A stretch of 64,000 bases of DNA from Ectocarpus siliculosus (GCA_000310025.1 FN649749.1:543193-607192); one strand, 5' to 3'. Counted from the first letter of the stretch, positions 15,130 through 29,600 are shown. The notes: generated by a model not told the origin, from the sequence alone. Made by a program: numbers and translations.

Positions 15130-18100
15130 CTACGGTATGGTGCCGTTAGCCTTGACCGCTAACGCTGCCTCAAGCCTCAAGTCTTCGTCGGTTCGTGGTA
15201 GCGCCGTCTCTTGGTCCATGTTGAACACGCGAGCGTAGCCCTGCAATATTCATCGAAGCGAGGGGCTTTTTCAGCGCTCTCAACGTGCATGTACAATGCA
15301 CTCTTATGCATGGTATGAGTTTCAACAAAAAAACAGCAAGGGGCAAAGGTGACAGCGAGGAGGAAATCATCAACGGCGTCGTTCATCAAATTTCTCGAGC
15401 TGTTCACGATTGTCCCGGGGAGGCTAAACACCGTGGCTAATTCCTGCACACACCTTGGCGTCTCCAACACACAACCTTCGCCCGTCCGGTGACCACGCCA
15501 TGCGAGTCAACGCACATCGATCCACCACCTGATGTGATGTCAAGAAGCGGCGGAAGCGACATGATGGAATCGTACTGTAGCAGGAGGTTCACATTGCTTC
15601 TTGAAATAAAACACGCGTGACGAAGCAACTGCCTGGGATACACACAGATATACACAGAAAAGCGGCGTCGAGTTAACCGCGCATCAACCAAGTTCATGGA
15701 AGAGCTACCCTCCCTGCTACTGTGACTGGTGTTTGCAATACCTTGACCGGAGGGGTGAACGGCTCCTCCATGCTATGGTTTAGATTCCACAGCCCAAGTT
15801 CCCCGCTGATGTTAGCCGTCACGAACAACGCAGGGTGCTTGGGGGACCTGCAGCACACATAAGATTTGACCACAACGATGACATCAGACAGACATGCTGT
15901 GAGGGTAGTACTCTGTGAGAGCAATCGAGCATGGGCACGACAATCCTCGTAAATCTCCGCGTTCGTCTTGATCATGAGTGCGCGACGCACACGGTACGGG
16001 CAACACTTTCTCTTTCTGTCATGTGCAAGCATCATCTCGAACGTCGTCCTATCTTGGCATTACTGTGAGAATGACGGCGCACTGCAGTGGATGGCAAAAT
16101 CGACAACAGAAGCCATTTAAGGCTTGCTTGGTGCCGATCACTAATTTCACGGCGGGGGTACATGCATGGCAGGGTGCAGAGCAGTATTACCACTAAACAA
16201 GCACAAGGTCTCTAGAGCACCTCTTGTTTCTATCCATGATTGTGAAACTGTGACTACCTCCCATGCACGATGTTAAAGTTAATGCCCGGAGGATAGTGGA
16301 GGTATTTTTTAAACCTTTCGTTTTTGGCACTTCACCGTCTGTTCCAGGAATATTGGTTCACTTCTACGTCGCAAGGACTGTTTAGTCCTGATGCTTACCA
16401 CTTGGCGTCACACACGTAGTCGTAGGTGCCGTGGGTGAGGGTCTGCACGCAAGCGTTGCTTCCCTGTCCTAGTCGCCACAAGCGTGTTGTCCAGTCCACC
16501 GAGGATGACAATACAAGTCCTCGCAATGGCTTGGACGCACTGAGGGCGGCGAGCCAATACGAAGCGGGCGAGAGCGGGGTTTCAGCAAACGGAGAACACA
16601 TGCCACCAACCAGAAAAATCAAGCATCCGCTGAAAAGAGTTTCATCTGCGAACAAGAAGTAGCGAGGAGCATGTATACGTATGAGCCTCCGTGCTTGATC
16701 GTACTGGTACCGCCACACGAGAAGTGCAAGACAAGGGAACGCGATTTGCAAACGCGAGCACAAAGATCTTAACCTGCTTGCCTTGCTTACCTTGGGTTAG
16801 CATCGACTGAGGTAACGAGTCCGTAGTGTCCCGAGTACTCCTGCCAGCGACAAGAGGGAGGGAGGGACGGAGGGATGCGGCAATCCCAGAGGAAAGGGGA
16901 AGGGATATCGATATTTCTGTTCAATAGGAGGTATATATAGTCTTCTGCGCCGACCTACCCTCGTCGTGCGCCCAGAGCTCGAGCTGAGAAGAGTCGAGAA
17001 CATAACAGACTACCAAGAGAACGAGCACATATTGAGTTTCTTTGGAAACCTCATGAGGGCCAACCAAATCACACGACACATACAGGTAGAAGAGGTGTGT
17101 GTACCCCGTAACTACTACTCGTGAAACGATATGTACGTGTAAAGGTTGAACCATTCGTGAGAAAAGAGACGCGCTGTTTCGAATCGGAGGCACTTCGGGT
17201 ACCAAGCACATCCGTTCTAACATCTCCAACGCTTTGTTGAGCTACGGACGTGACCGGGACATGGAGACGACGAGGCATGGGTGGCTGTCTCTTTGTCAGC
17301 AACTCGATCACCTCGACAACGCCCGAGTTGCGGAAGTGCAGAGGGGTGGTGTAGATACCGCCGGACTCCGACCCCACCACCTGAAGGAAGGAAGCCGAAA
17401 GATAGAGTCAGCAAACCATTCAAACCAGACACTGAATGGACGATTCGACACTGCAATCCAACACACAAGCCGTCCAACGCCAGCAGTTGTACAGACAAAT
17501 ATTGAACGCGCACATTGCGCACGGGCAATTCGCAGCACCGCACACCATTCCGGAATGTACAACGCGAATGGACCACACAGTTTCTCTGGTGTTTGACAAC
17601 GAAAACAAAAAATTATTGTAAGCAGTAAGCAGACAACTGGCGGTCGGGAAACCCTGAAACTGAGCCTGGCGTAATATGATGCCATGCGACTCGCAGGACA
17701 GTTTCGTACACACAAAGCCGGTTTGGCCCGGTTCCATGATAGATTCACACTACGAAATACACTCGTGGAGATTCGATGCCCTGTGTCTTAGAAAGCCATA
17801 CGATAAAAATCGTCAGTACGCAACAAAAGCGACGTGACCATGGACAAGGGAGAGTGGCGGTTGAAACCCTCCTCCCAACAAAAATGAAGGCAAGCACCGC
17901 CGAAGAAAGGTGGAAGACAAACAACTCCAGTGTGGCGCCGTCGGGCGAGTCCAAAGACGCCGAAACGTGTCAAACTGACATTCAGAACACACCGGACGGC
18001 AGCACAGACACAGCACGTCAATGACACCCCACTCATGATGCAAGGTTGTGAGAAGGTGCTGTGCGTCCAAACAAAAAAAAAACACACTTACGATATTCTT

Positions 18101-21100
18101 CTGTTCGTCTCCTTGGGCGACGGCCATGCTGCTGATCGTCACTGGCTTGCCCGCGTGGCTGGGCGTTGAAAATAACACGAAGCCAAAGGTAACATTAGTA
18201 ATTTTTACTTCTAATTGCCAAGCAATATGTAGCCATGAGTCATAAGCCATGAGCAACAAAGGCGTCGCAGACGAGAGGAAGATGGTCTACGAGCGGCCAA
18301 AACAAGTTTTAAGTTTATTGAACGAGCGCGCCGGTTTGGTAGCTGGTGTGCAGTCCTGGCAACACACTCGCCAACAGGTACAGCAAAGAGGCAGACGGAC
18401 GAGTGCGAGGGAAAACGCCACGGCGACTACAACAACTTGTCCAGGCGCACGACCTCCAGCCAATCGGTTCGTGACGACAACGATGGCAGGTATGCACGAA
18501 ACGGGTAGGCCGCAACAAAGAGAAATGGGCTGACGCGCCCATGAACATCTCCGCGTCAGGACTGTTCGTTCCACACGCCAACATACTACACCGGACAGAG
18601 AAGGCAGGCAAACACAGCCTCACGTGAGGTTTATGTCCTGCAGCGGCTGGCTGAGCTGGCTTGGGTTCCAGGTGGACACTCGCCCTTCCGTGGAAGCTGT
18701 TAGCAGAGACGGCGCGTTGTCGGTGCCTGGGGAGACGGGGACATTAGGCGTTAAAAACATCACACAGAACGCTTTAGTCGTGGTGCCTCCGAAGCTAAAT
18801 CCACCATGATATATCTTCAAGGAGATTCTGTGACGTAAATCAATTCAACTTGATGCGGCCTTCATGCCACCCGCCACCGCACCTCCGATGTGCAAGTTGT
18901 AGACAGGGTACGTGTGTCCCGTGGCGGAGAGAGGTGTCCGCTGCACCGGCAAAGACTTGGCTCGGGTGTCCCAGACAACCACCTGACGTTCAACGGAGGC
19001 GGAGGCGGCCAGAAAAGAAGAAGACGTCAAACAACACAGCGACCGTACCGTATGCACGGCAAGGGATACCGAAGGACGCCAATAGGGCGATGCCGTCGGC
19101 TAGGTCTATCCGGGTGGAACGGCCGTGCCCATCGCTGGACGGAAACCTGCTCGATCTTGAAGTACAGACAAGTCATATCGAAAAACAAAAGCAAAGCTCT
19201 GAAACAGCAATTTCGTATGAAGACGTCCACCAAACCGACGAAATCGCCAGTTCGAGAGGACGTTCAGAACGCGAGATTTAGAAAAATGAAGTCGGTCTGG
19301 GTGTTTGTTTGGCGCTGTTTCGATACCTGTCCAGAGTAGGTCCCTCCGATGATGACGTGCGTGTCGAAGGGGTGGAACCTCGCCGTGAGCACGGGGCTCT
19401 GAGACGACAGCTGGTACTCTGGCCTGTGCTGCATCGCCATAGACCTGCACCGAAACACAACACAGCAAACCACCCCACAGCGGGCTCTCAGTGGTCGACT
19501 TCTTCTTGGGATCCACGGCTGAGCAACCCGCACAGAGCACGCATTCAGACTCACTCACGGACACAACGAAACATGCCCTCCCCCCCAAAAAAATCCCCTA
19601 CAGCAACGGCAAAATATTGGCATGGGGTCAATGAAACGTTGCAGTAAACACTCCAGCCCCCCTCCCTCCCCCTTACCACACAAGGACAAGGCCGTCCGCA
19701 TCGGTGTGCAAGGCTGAGGAAGAGGTAGCATCGAGACCGTGCCCTCGAGCGGTGTAGCTCGCCAGTACCAACTCCGGATGGTGGGGTGACCACTGTAAGT
19801 CCGTGAGGGACCGTTCCTGACACCATCGGTCCTGAGTCACGGTCACGACGTAGGAATCACAACAAACATTGATTAAACAAACACACACAGCAGAGCCTTC
19901 CCACGATAACTGTGGATAAGATACGAAGAACCGAGCAAAATACTCTCGACACAACATAGCATTTAGATGATCGTCATTGAAACAAAATGAATCCGAAGTG
20001 CGTGTTGTTGTGCAAGAGGCAAGTAACGCGGGTGGGAAATCCAGCAAGGAACCGATGGCTGTAGGTACCGAGGTGCACGCGTCTGCACTTCTCAAATACT
20101 CCAACATGCCATCAATGCCCATGACATACATAGGTGCATCCTGTTTCGGTAAAATCATTCAATATCGTGGCAAGAAAGCAGTCCGACAGGTGGCTGTGTT
20201 GGCATGGCAACAGCTGGGGCGCGCACCCTTTATATTGCATGACATGATGCGCCAAACTGCGTGCGGTGTAACAACTTATCAGGTCCAAAGAGAGCGTGAC
20301 GACACTTGTCGCAGGCGGAAGGACATCCACCAGGTATTGCAGAGAGAGAGAGAAACAACGCCAACGCGAGGGGAAAGGAGGGAATGGTGTACGGGAGGAC
20401 CTTCCCCATGCATCCATCCAGACGTACTGCCTACCTCGTGAAGAGTCATGGCCTCGTTCAAACGTTGGCCTTGGTCCCCCCTGCCGCTGTCTCCCTCGTC
20501 CCCCGCATAGTCCAGCAGCACGTCCAAAGCCTCCTTCTCGCCCAGAGCACGCTCCAACACTCGAGAGGATCGCCGCAAGAAATCCTGCGGTTGGTGTATT
20601 CACGGATACCAGGCAGGCAGGAGAGGTTACGGTTTCATTCGTCCATGACACATCACGGTTAGCGTGGTGTGGATAAAACATGCACGTGGTTGCTCTTGCC
20701 GTCCTGTAAGAAGAGGTAAAGCTAGACAGACCCGCGTAGGTAGCGGTTGATCTGTGCCTTCACCGCAACGCCGTTGGATCCTACGTACGTCGTTACCAAA
20801 ACCCTGACAGCGTGAGAATATTGAGGGCAACTCTCTCAGAGAACTCTCTTGTAGAATTGACATGACTCTACGAATATTCGCGTGCAAGACCACAAGCGCG
20901 GCAATCTGCACAACGCCAATACACTGTTGCCCTATTGTTGCTGTCGCTGCTGCTGTCGGCGCTGCCGTGTTGCTCTCGCATGGACGTTTCTCCGCTTGAG
21001 CGTGCTTCAGCGCTTCTAGACAACAGCGGGGACAAAAAACACGACGCAACTACATCGCCTGATCGAAACATCGTATGCTATCAAAGAGGACAACACAAAA

Positions 21101-23171
21101 CACTCCTCGCTTGCCTGGAAGTGGTCCGTCTGCACGATTTCCTTCTTCTCGTCTACCGACAGAGGCTTCGCTGCCGTAGCGGGGGGAGTCATCGGCAAGG
21201 CCGTCATTCCTCCAGTCCCGTCTCCTGTCCACCTTCCCGACCTTGAACCAGGAGTCGACGCCACCGGTTGCCTGACTCCAGGCCTGACATGTACAGCAAC
21301 ACACACGGGGACGGACTTCATAGGCAGGTTATAGCCATGCCTTCGACTGCTTCATATGCTCCAAATGGCCTTCTTCGCAACCTGCGAGAGTGGATCGACT
21401 CGTTGTTGTGCTGGCTGCCTGCAGGAATCAATAGCGTGTGCTCAAGGTGTTTGTCCGGAGGTAGTTTCCTGCTCCAAGCATCGGAGGCAGTTTCTTCCTC
21501 CACGTAACACGTTTTTTTTCGACAAGCAGTGAAAATGAAAATGAGTTTCAGTGCACCGCGAGCTTCATTGTTAGGCCATTTCTACACTACAATTGTTGAT
21601 GCACGCACCCCGGGTCTTGAGGTCCAACCGGAAACACCGTTGGAGTACCGTTGGAGCACCGTTGCAGTGGACAGACGACTCCTCACAAGCGTAACGTTCC
21701 CTCCCCTCGTTTTAACCTACAGGCAGATTCGACAGTGTCATTTCTTGACGGTTGAAACAAACTCTACATGACTGCGATAAATACGCATGCTACAGGTGCA
21801 TACGCACCTTGATGGGCTGGATGCTGCCACGAGGCTGGGTGCACCACTTGGGGGATAACCAAGGTCCTCCCCCTCCGATCCGTCCGGCACCGGCACCCCT
21901 TTGCCCCCACGCCCAAACACCCTGAAAATGAGAAATGTTCCGTGTTTGGGGTCAGGATTAGGGTTGGGGTTGAGACAAAGGCTGACTGTGTTGCTGGGTC
22001 ATTGCTCAACAGAACCATATCGGTGCAACACTCAACTTTCCTCAGGCTTGCTCAGTGCGTGTCTGTTTTTGGAGTGCAAGCTCAAAAACGATAATCGTCC
22101 CCAAAATGAAAACAGCACGCCAATAGGCGGGGGGGAACATGAGCCGCGTCCCGATGCACAAGTTGGGCAACGCAAACACCGGATAGCGTCTCTAAACAGA
22201 TCCAAGAGTACATACCCGTGCAAGCTTTGGTATTGGTCACTTTTTCTGTGGGCTTTCATGGTGTATCGCACGAGTTGCACAGGCGAGCATGATGTTCTGG
22301 ATTAACACAAGGTAAGTCAAGGAGTGCCGAAAAGACAAGACACTGGCTGTTTTGATGTTTTGACCCGGAATGCCGCCAGGTTTCCCAGTCTTCGAGCAAC
22401 GCATAGCTCGACGTAATCGAACTCCCGCCGTCATGGCGAATCCAACGGGGGTGCAAAAGCATTACACCACCGTCACCTGCGGTGGTTGCGCCTCTTATCC
22501 GGTGTTCTCTTAGCCGAGGATGACGATTGTGCGCCTACCGCATCGACGCCCTCGTCTGCCCCAGCAGTCCCCTGCGCACCCGTGCCCGCAGCCCCTCCAA
22601 GATCCGCCTGACACCCCTTGTCATAGAACTCCGTCGACTGCACGGCACAGGGTACACGTAGGCGTATGCAGCCAGGAAGAGCACGGAACACAGCACAAGG
22701 GTAGTAGACGTGTCATGGCAGCATGGCAGCACACGGGAAACCGCAAGGCGCTAGCAGAACCCTAGCCTGTCTGCCGGGATACGAGCAGTGCTGGCATACA
22801 TGCGATATACCACCTCCTGTGAGAACCCCCTCGCCACGGAACGGCCACTACTAATGGGCATTGCCTACACGTACCCACCGGCCAATGCCTCGGTTGGCTG
22901 TGTTCTGCTTCCGGTCGACACCAACAGCAGATCCCAACAAAAATCGTCACTAGCTTCATCATGTCACCTTTGGTGCCACATCCACAGAGCCCAGGCCGCA
23001 TACGATGGTGAGAGAGCTCAGGCGGTCAGCGGCGCGGCGATCTGACCCTGCCCAAGACGACCCCCCAGTGGAGGTGCTTACGCCTGCTGGGGTCATCAAA
23101 GAAGGGAAAAAGGAGGGATGAAATGTGAGGGAGGGGGCTCGACAGGGTCGACTGGCTGCCAAAATTCACGC

Positions 23172-23203
<32 letters not shown>

Positions 23204-25120
23204 GTGTCATTTTCGAGCTGGCTTGCGCTGCATGTATTACGGCGTCGTCAGGACGTCGTACTGTACATGACGCCATCACGTTTCACCACTTACACCATCC
23301 TTCAGACTAACAATCGACCACGGATCCAAGCAACAAAAAACAAACACCAAGTAGATTGTGCGATTGACCACGCTTTATCGTTTAGACACAACAAGACGGT
23401 TACGGGAGGGGCCCAGGCCGGGGAACCCCTCGTGTGTCCGACGCGACCCCGACACGACAGTTCGGCAAAGAGGGAACGGTAGCCGTGGAGGCCATAATAC
23501 GTGCACAGACGCAAGATGATCGAAGACGAATTAGAACATCAACAACATAACGCCACAGAAGCGAGACTCGCCTGGGGCAGGCGGGGGTGACCGTCCATCT
23601 TCTTCGGCCCCTCCGCCCGGAGCTGGTGTGCTGAGGAGGCTCTTGATGTAAGCATCCAAGTCTGCCCCTCCGGTTGCCACAGGGGAGCCGGGTGCGGCAT
23701 TCTCTGCCTCCCCGTCAGCCTGCTTCTGTGCTGTTGCTGCAGCATCGCTCGCGATCTTGGTTGCAGTTTCTTTTTCCTGATTGCGTAAGAACATGATGGT
23801 CAAAAGGCAGTGCGGTTTTGACGCGGAGAACATGAGTAGGGCCCACATGGCGGCAACAGCCATTCTGCTGGCAGCAGACTGCGTACATGGGGACATGGGT
23901 GTGTTTGAAGCTGTCATTAAAGTGTGTGCAAAAAACAGGCAGTGTCCCGGTGTTTCTTAAGCAAGTCTTTGGTTGTCATCCCATCTATTTGGTAAACCCG
24001 TTGACAGCTTTTCTTGCCTTCCTTTGTCTTCCGTTGTCTTCCGGCATGTGTTGTGGTGTGGACGCATCAGGCGGGAGGGAGCACCAAGAAGGAGGGAATG
24101 CTTGGCTACACAACAGGAGGTGCCACAGCAGTGTAGGAGGTGCCACAGCACTACAATAGTTCCTCCCTTCGTTTCTTTCTCCAACTCTCTCTGCGGTCTT
24201 TGCTTTCAAGTCTTCACGTTTATCGCGAGAAGGAATCAGCCTGGGGTGCGACATTCAACATGTGACAAACTAGTGTCGACTCGAATTGAGGTGCCTGAAT
24301 CGATGGAGTAAGCGGTACATGATCAGTTGACCGGATAGATCAATGTACGCCAAGGGCGTGGTTAGACTGCAAGCCGATGCCTGAGGCCAACGTTCAGAAA
24401 TGAGCTCTGCTACCCTCGCAAACAACATATCAGACCAGGCTGCACCCTTACGCTTGTTTGTGTTTTACTTTGCCGATAAATTTGGAGCAGCTCCACCCAC
24501 CGTGTGGGTCGTTTTCTGTCCTTGCCTGCCTTTGCGCTTTACAAGGGGTGAAGGTGCAACGTGTTTTTCCATACATTTACGTATTAGCATTGTCGTCAGA
24601 ACACCGCACGGATTGACGGATAACTCATGTAGCGAGCGCTGTTATCGAACAGACATGCCGTGCGAGATACCGCGTGACATTCTCGCTGTGCAAGAGTGCT
24701 GGGATGTCACATGTAGTTGCTGCGAGGGTGACCGACCAGCCGGAACATTAAGTTCTCCGTCGGAAGGGCAGCTCGCGAAGACTGTCTCATCACACTCTGT
24801 ACTTTTGATCCCTGTGGTGGATGGATCATGCATGTCCTGCAGGGTAGATGTCCGATCCTAGCGACCCCTTTAGAACTACTGTATGACAAGATATATTCGA
24901 GAGAATCCCGTTGTTGCTTGTCGGGTGTAACGTAATGCATGCCGTCAAAGCTGTTGCTGCAAGCTTTCACACCTGGAAATTCAAATCCGGTTCGGCTATC
25001 GTAAAAGAAGCATAGCTGTATGCCACTCACCTTTTTTCGTTTTCGTAATGCATCCAGTCTTCGTCGCTTGTCCTCAAGCTGCTTTTGCCTCTGTTGGCGA
25101 ACCGCATCAGCGTCGGCCAT
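15130..25120 (-). CDS. DYNC1I: Cytoplasmic dynein 1 intermediate chain
   Basis: Seventeen exons, in coding order: 25031-25120, 23572-23776, 22968-23086, 22477-22637, 21115-21283, 20435-20584, 19677-19831, 19327-19444, 18883-18982, 18624-18726, 18092-18158, 17312-17380, 16791-16840, 16399-16539, 15742-15847, 15454-15528, 15130-15240. Phases close exactly, giving 662 residues; animal homologues have about 640. The protein is the dynein motor's cargo-adaptor scaffold: the charged N-terminal helix ([20 protein letters not shown]) binds dynactin p150, the middle binds light chains, and the C-terminal propeller binds the heavy chain. Residues 249 onward ([14 protein letters not shown]) match the roadblock-binding segment. 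Seven WD40 blades follow, e.g. [44 protein letters not shown] and SPKHPALF. The N-terminal half is shorter in conserved blocks, and the LC8-type motif is degenerate (YDKGCQ). The frame is open 5' of the chosen ATG to 25561, but that extension has no family similarity. Confidence 0.95.
20585..21114 (-). other. GC-AG intron 5 of dynein IC
   Basis: The exon ends CACTTCCAG and the intron begins gcaagc. Conserved residues [11 protein letters not shown] across the junction fix the splice site; the next GT downstream would break the frame. Confidence 0.88.
23087..23571 (-). other. Probable GC-AG intron 2 of dynein IC, with (CAG)10
   Basis: The donor is best placed as CCCCAG|gcgagt and the acceptor as accccag|CAGGCG, which makes the phases agree (1 to 1). 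Nearby GT options are weak. The intron contains a perfect (CAG)10 run at 23173-23202 (CTG on the coding strand). Conservation across this junction is low, so the site is less certain than intron 5. Confidence 0.6.
23173..23202. repeat. (CAG)10 microsatellite
   Basis: Ten perfect CAG triplets on the plus strand, inside dynein IC intron 2, therefore noncoding in the proposed model. Confidence 0.95.
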
Positions 25121-26508
25121 GTTGGGCCGGTCAGCACGTTGCTGGTTGTGCGATGCCCTCCCTGTGCAGCATTGTGATTCAGCAGCACATTTCCAGTTCA
25201 GGGGCCCCGCAGTGTGCACGACAAGCACAGCAGGGTGTGGCCCTGCCTCCTGCTCCGCTGCCGCGGCCGCGCGGCTTGTTCGTATCCCTGAGCAGCAGCA
25301 GCAGTGTTTCTGGTCACCAGCAGCTGAGTAAAGGTGAGCAGGTGTGGCGGATGGAACCACACGTGTGTTTTCTCTCGCTCTTTTCAGCTCTCCGTTGAAA
25401 TATATGAGGCGCGCTAGGTGAAGCGGTATTGTGAGGCTCCTTCTCCCGCTGCCCCTGGTCCTGCTGTGCTGATTTGGAAAGAGACCATCCCCACCCGCTC
25501 GGGTGTGCGTTCGCGCCGACGGGGCGAGCATTACCAACCATGGATGACATAGCAGGCGCACGGACTACCCTCTCCTTCATTGTGCTGCTTTTTAGCGTCC
25601 GGACGAATCTCAATCTTAGTACGAGTAGGCAATGTGTGGTGCACCACACACGCGCTGTCTCTCCTCCTGCCTCGCTCTCCTCTGCTGTCAATGCCGTCAA
25701 CACCATCCCTTTTGGCGGTCCGAAATAATAAGATGGAACTTGTTCCGTTGCAACGGAAGCAATCCAGCTCGTTGGCACTTGGGCGTTGATGTGTCACATG
25801 CCTTGCTTCGATCCAGGTCGAGCAGCTTCCATAGAGAGTTGTTGTACCTGCCAGGTGAACACGCAAGTTGCACGTTCTCACTTCAAATTGCATATTTTCT
25901 GGCTCTACACTCTACACTCACACAAGTTTTTTTTCAAAACTCGGCACATTTATTGTGTCATATATTAAATTAAGAAAAAAATCAAAAACTGGGCACCCCG
26001 ACAGATCGCAAACCGCGCGCGGTCTTTTGTCGGCACCTCCCAGCACAGCATGTATTCACATGTCTGAGGCGGTGGGGTCGAGTAGCATGATGCCATTGGT
26101 ACCCCACAGGCACATGTCATTACTCATGGTAACAGGTTTGTTGTGGGTTTTCTAAACGGTCAAAGGTATGTGTAGCACCACATCAGTCGTTATGTAGGAT
26201 TCCAAGCACACGTGTCAGGTGTGTGTCATCCGTCGCGGATACATTATCAATCCTATGCACATGCATATGCATACATATGTCCTGCTCATGACATCCAGCA
26301 GTGCTATTATGCGTCCACAATCTTCGGGAGGCGAAGAAACTGTGTTGAGTACATCGCAGGTCACTCATATGTGATACTGCCTCAGCTTTACCTGCCCACC
26401 GCCGTTTTGATGCACGGCTGGTTCTGTCCCCGCTGCCGCCCTTCCGTTGCTTGATGGAAAAACGCAAACAGGAGCCAAGCAGATTTCAACAACCCCCATT
26501 AAACAATC
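25121..26508. promoter_or_regulatory. Divergent promoter region, dynein IC / eIF4B-like
   Basis: The start codons of the two genes point away from each other across 1388 bases, which must hold both 5' leaders and promoters. No clear TATA box was assigned. The dynein IC ATG context (CCCAACATGG) and the eIF4B-like context (AACAATCATG) are both favourable for initiation. An AT-rich stretch lies at about 25930-25990. Other open frames here have no domain. Confidence 0.6.
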
Positions 26509-26601
26509 ATGTCGAAGGACTGGGCTGAAGCAGATGAGGAGACCTTTCCCGACGTGGCGGAGGCCACCGCGCCCGCACCGTCCAGCGACAGCCAGGCCCA
26601 G

Positions 26602-26637
<36 letters not shown>

Positions 26638-29600
26638 TACGGCAACAACAGGGACGGTGGTGGTGGCGGCGGCGGCGGGTACGGCAACAGCAGGGACGGG
26701 TACGGTAACAACAGTCACGGCGGTGGCTACGGTGGCGGCGGTCGGGACGGTGGGTACCAGGGCGGCGGCGGTGGCGGGTACCAGGGCGGCGGTCGAGACG
26801 GCGGGTACCAGGGTGGCGGCGGCGGCGGGGGCTACGGCGATAGACGGGGCGGGGGAGGGGGGTACGGAGGTGGGGGAGGCGGAGGCGGGCGCGAGTACGA
26901 GGAAGTCCCGGTGCCTGATGCTCCGCCGTACAAGGTGAGAGATAGATAGCTGTTCGATGTCATCATTAAACCACAGTCGTACTGTTTTTGGATCTGTTTT
27001 GGCATAATCCACTTTCAGTGGACGAGGGGTGCGGTTTTCGAAGCGCATGAGGCTCGAACGACCGGGATTTTGAGTTGTGAAGAGTCTCGCAACAATCTTC
27101 TCGCTGGTCGTTCATGAGGAGGTGTCACGCTTGCGGAAAGGCGGTAGGTGTATCATGCTGTGATTTGATTTTTCCTTTTTTTGCTGTGGTGCCGGCCCCA
27201 ACCAACACAAAACAACAGGCGCTAGTGGGCAACTTGCCGTACAGCGCACACGAGAACGATATCGCCGAGTTTTTCCACCAGTGCGGAGTGAACGACGTCT
27301 ACCTCGTCCAGGATCGCACAACGGGTCAGGCCAAGGTGAGGAAGCTTTCCATGTTGCCAAAAAAAAAAAATCGTCTGCAGGCGCGTCGTTCACTTCACTA
27401 CACGCGGTCATGAAGATGAAGGTTTTCCATGTTTTCAGACTTCAGAAGGCTACAGCAGATACGTTAGCCACGGCCTTTCCCTTTGTTAGGCATAGGGTTT
27501 GTTTTGATTCGGGATGAATCGTAGTTGGCGCCCACTCGCCATGCCAGGGCTGCTCATAGATGATGTGTCACGGTAGTACAAAACATGACAAGAAATGGAT
27601 AGCGTATCGCAACGCATGTGGAATAGCACAGCAGCAGACTTTCTGTATTAGTAGTAGAAGATGCGCACGGAGGTGTACTCAACTGGCGTGCTAGATCGAA
27701 CTGCCTGGCGTTACCCGAAACCTAGCCTTAGGTGTCCATTCAGGCTTCGGCCCCATGTCGCGTAGACCCTATTTTGTCATTGTTGTCATCCTGCTCACGA
27801 TGTGTGTGATGTCGAAAACAAATCTCACAATCTGAACGAAAGATAACGTGAAAAGAAAAAAATGCACACTGATGCGTCGTGAGCGTGACCGACTTTGTTA
27901 ATCTTTTGGTTTGGCCTGAGTTTGTGGGAAATTTTCCGAAAAATAACACCTGCCCTTTTTCCTTCGTTGTTTTCCTGTTGGAGCTTGTGATGAGGGGACT
28001 TTCGACCGATGCGTGTGATGCGTATTTCACATACAAATCTCATGAATTTTCAGTGACCAGACAAACTAGCACACTGATGCGTCGTGTTGGGGTCGATTCC
28101 TTTCAAGTTTTGTCAGCTCTGAATTGTAGCCTCGACAGGGGAAGGCAGAACATGACACTGCATGACTTGCCTTGGTGGGTCTCTCGTGTTGGTGTTGGTG
28201 TGAGCGTTGCTTTCGTGCTATGTACCTGGTATGTGTTAATATGGCTAAGTAGCTTGCTGGTTGTTGTTGTTTCTTGCGAGTAGAGACGATCGATGTGCGT
28301 GATGTGTATTTTATATACAAATCTCACTCTGAATTTGTCAAGTGAAAAGACAGAATAGCACACTGATGCATCGTGTTGGGGTCGACTCCTTGTAAGTATT
28401 TGCATCTCTGAACAGCCCCGACTGGGATGTAGGCTTGATACCGTACGACTTCTTGCCTGGTGGATCTCTCGTGTTCGTGTTACTGTGAGTGTTGCTTTTG
28501 TGCTTTGTACCTGGTACTGTAGGTGTTACTTGGCTAAGTACTTTTCTTGCTGGTTGTTGTTTCTTGCGAGTAGAGACCGATCGATGTGCGTGATGTGTAT
28601 TTTATATACAAATCTCACTCTGAATTTGTCAAGTGAAGGACAGCATAGCACACTGATGCATCGAGTCGTGGGCACCCTACTGCTTGAGGTAGAGGTAGAG
28701 GGGAGGAGAGAGAGGAGAGGCGCACCTTTTGTTTTTTTTCTTGGCGCGTCTGTTGTGCTAACTTTGCCGAACACCCTGTATGTCTGCCTGCCCCACCTGG
28801 GGTCTGGAATTGTTTTTGGCCTCACTTTATGCTCATGCTCCAGGGCCGACACACGTGATAGTGGTCAAAGCATTGTGCAAGTGTCACTGAATGCTTTGGT
28901 ACGAGAAAAAGTAGCACAGCACTCAGCCAACCTGACGTTGTGTACGTTCGGGGGGGGATACAGAGAAAGGAGCAGCCAGATTGACTTGACTGTCCGTCCA
29001 GGTTTGTCTTCTTCTAGATGAAAATACCAACGGAGTAGTTGCCTCTTTTTTTTTGCATTCCGACGACGGGTGTTTGCGTTGTTGTTTCCCTCTTTTGTTG
29101 AACTTAGGAAGCTTTGCAGATGATGTGACATGCAATGTATCCCTATCACCAGTGAGGATCAATTTGCGAGCTTTTTAACACTGATGCAAGCCTTTCAAAC
29201 ACCTCAAGCCTTTCCTTCCCGCTGTCGTCTCGCAACACCAAGGCATGGTTTCGAAGGCGACACGAACGGTTGTAGTAGCAAAGCACAGCAGGGTATGGCA
29301 TCCCTTGTCTTCCGATTCTCAGCACGCGCTCGCTGCTTGTGTGCACAGCGGTTTTGAACTGGAGTCTCGCTGTGATTGCTTGTGTAGTTGGAAAGTATTT
29401 TGTAAACCTGACGGCATGTTAAGGGGCGTGAGGTGTCGGGAGACCCTTTGTTTTGTGTTGCCCCACCCACCAGCGTTTCGCGTTAGCAGCGATATTTCAT
29501 GGCTGAGTTTCTGCTGATTTCTCGTTGTTGGTGTCGTCACCGAGTCAGGACTCCCCGACTAGTGTGTTTTGGTGTCTTACCTCCTCTCTTGATGCGTTTT

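Noticed and set aside
24707-25561. 284-codon minus-strand frame containing the dynein IC start
   Set aside because: Only the 30 codons of exon 1 resemble the family; the upstream part has no similarity and the downstream part is intron, reached by reading past a strong gtgagt donor.
26365-27048. 227-codon minus-strand alanine/valine-rich frame
   Set aside because: It is the antisense shadow of the GGC-rich first exon of the eIF4B-like gene.
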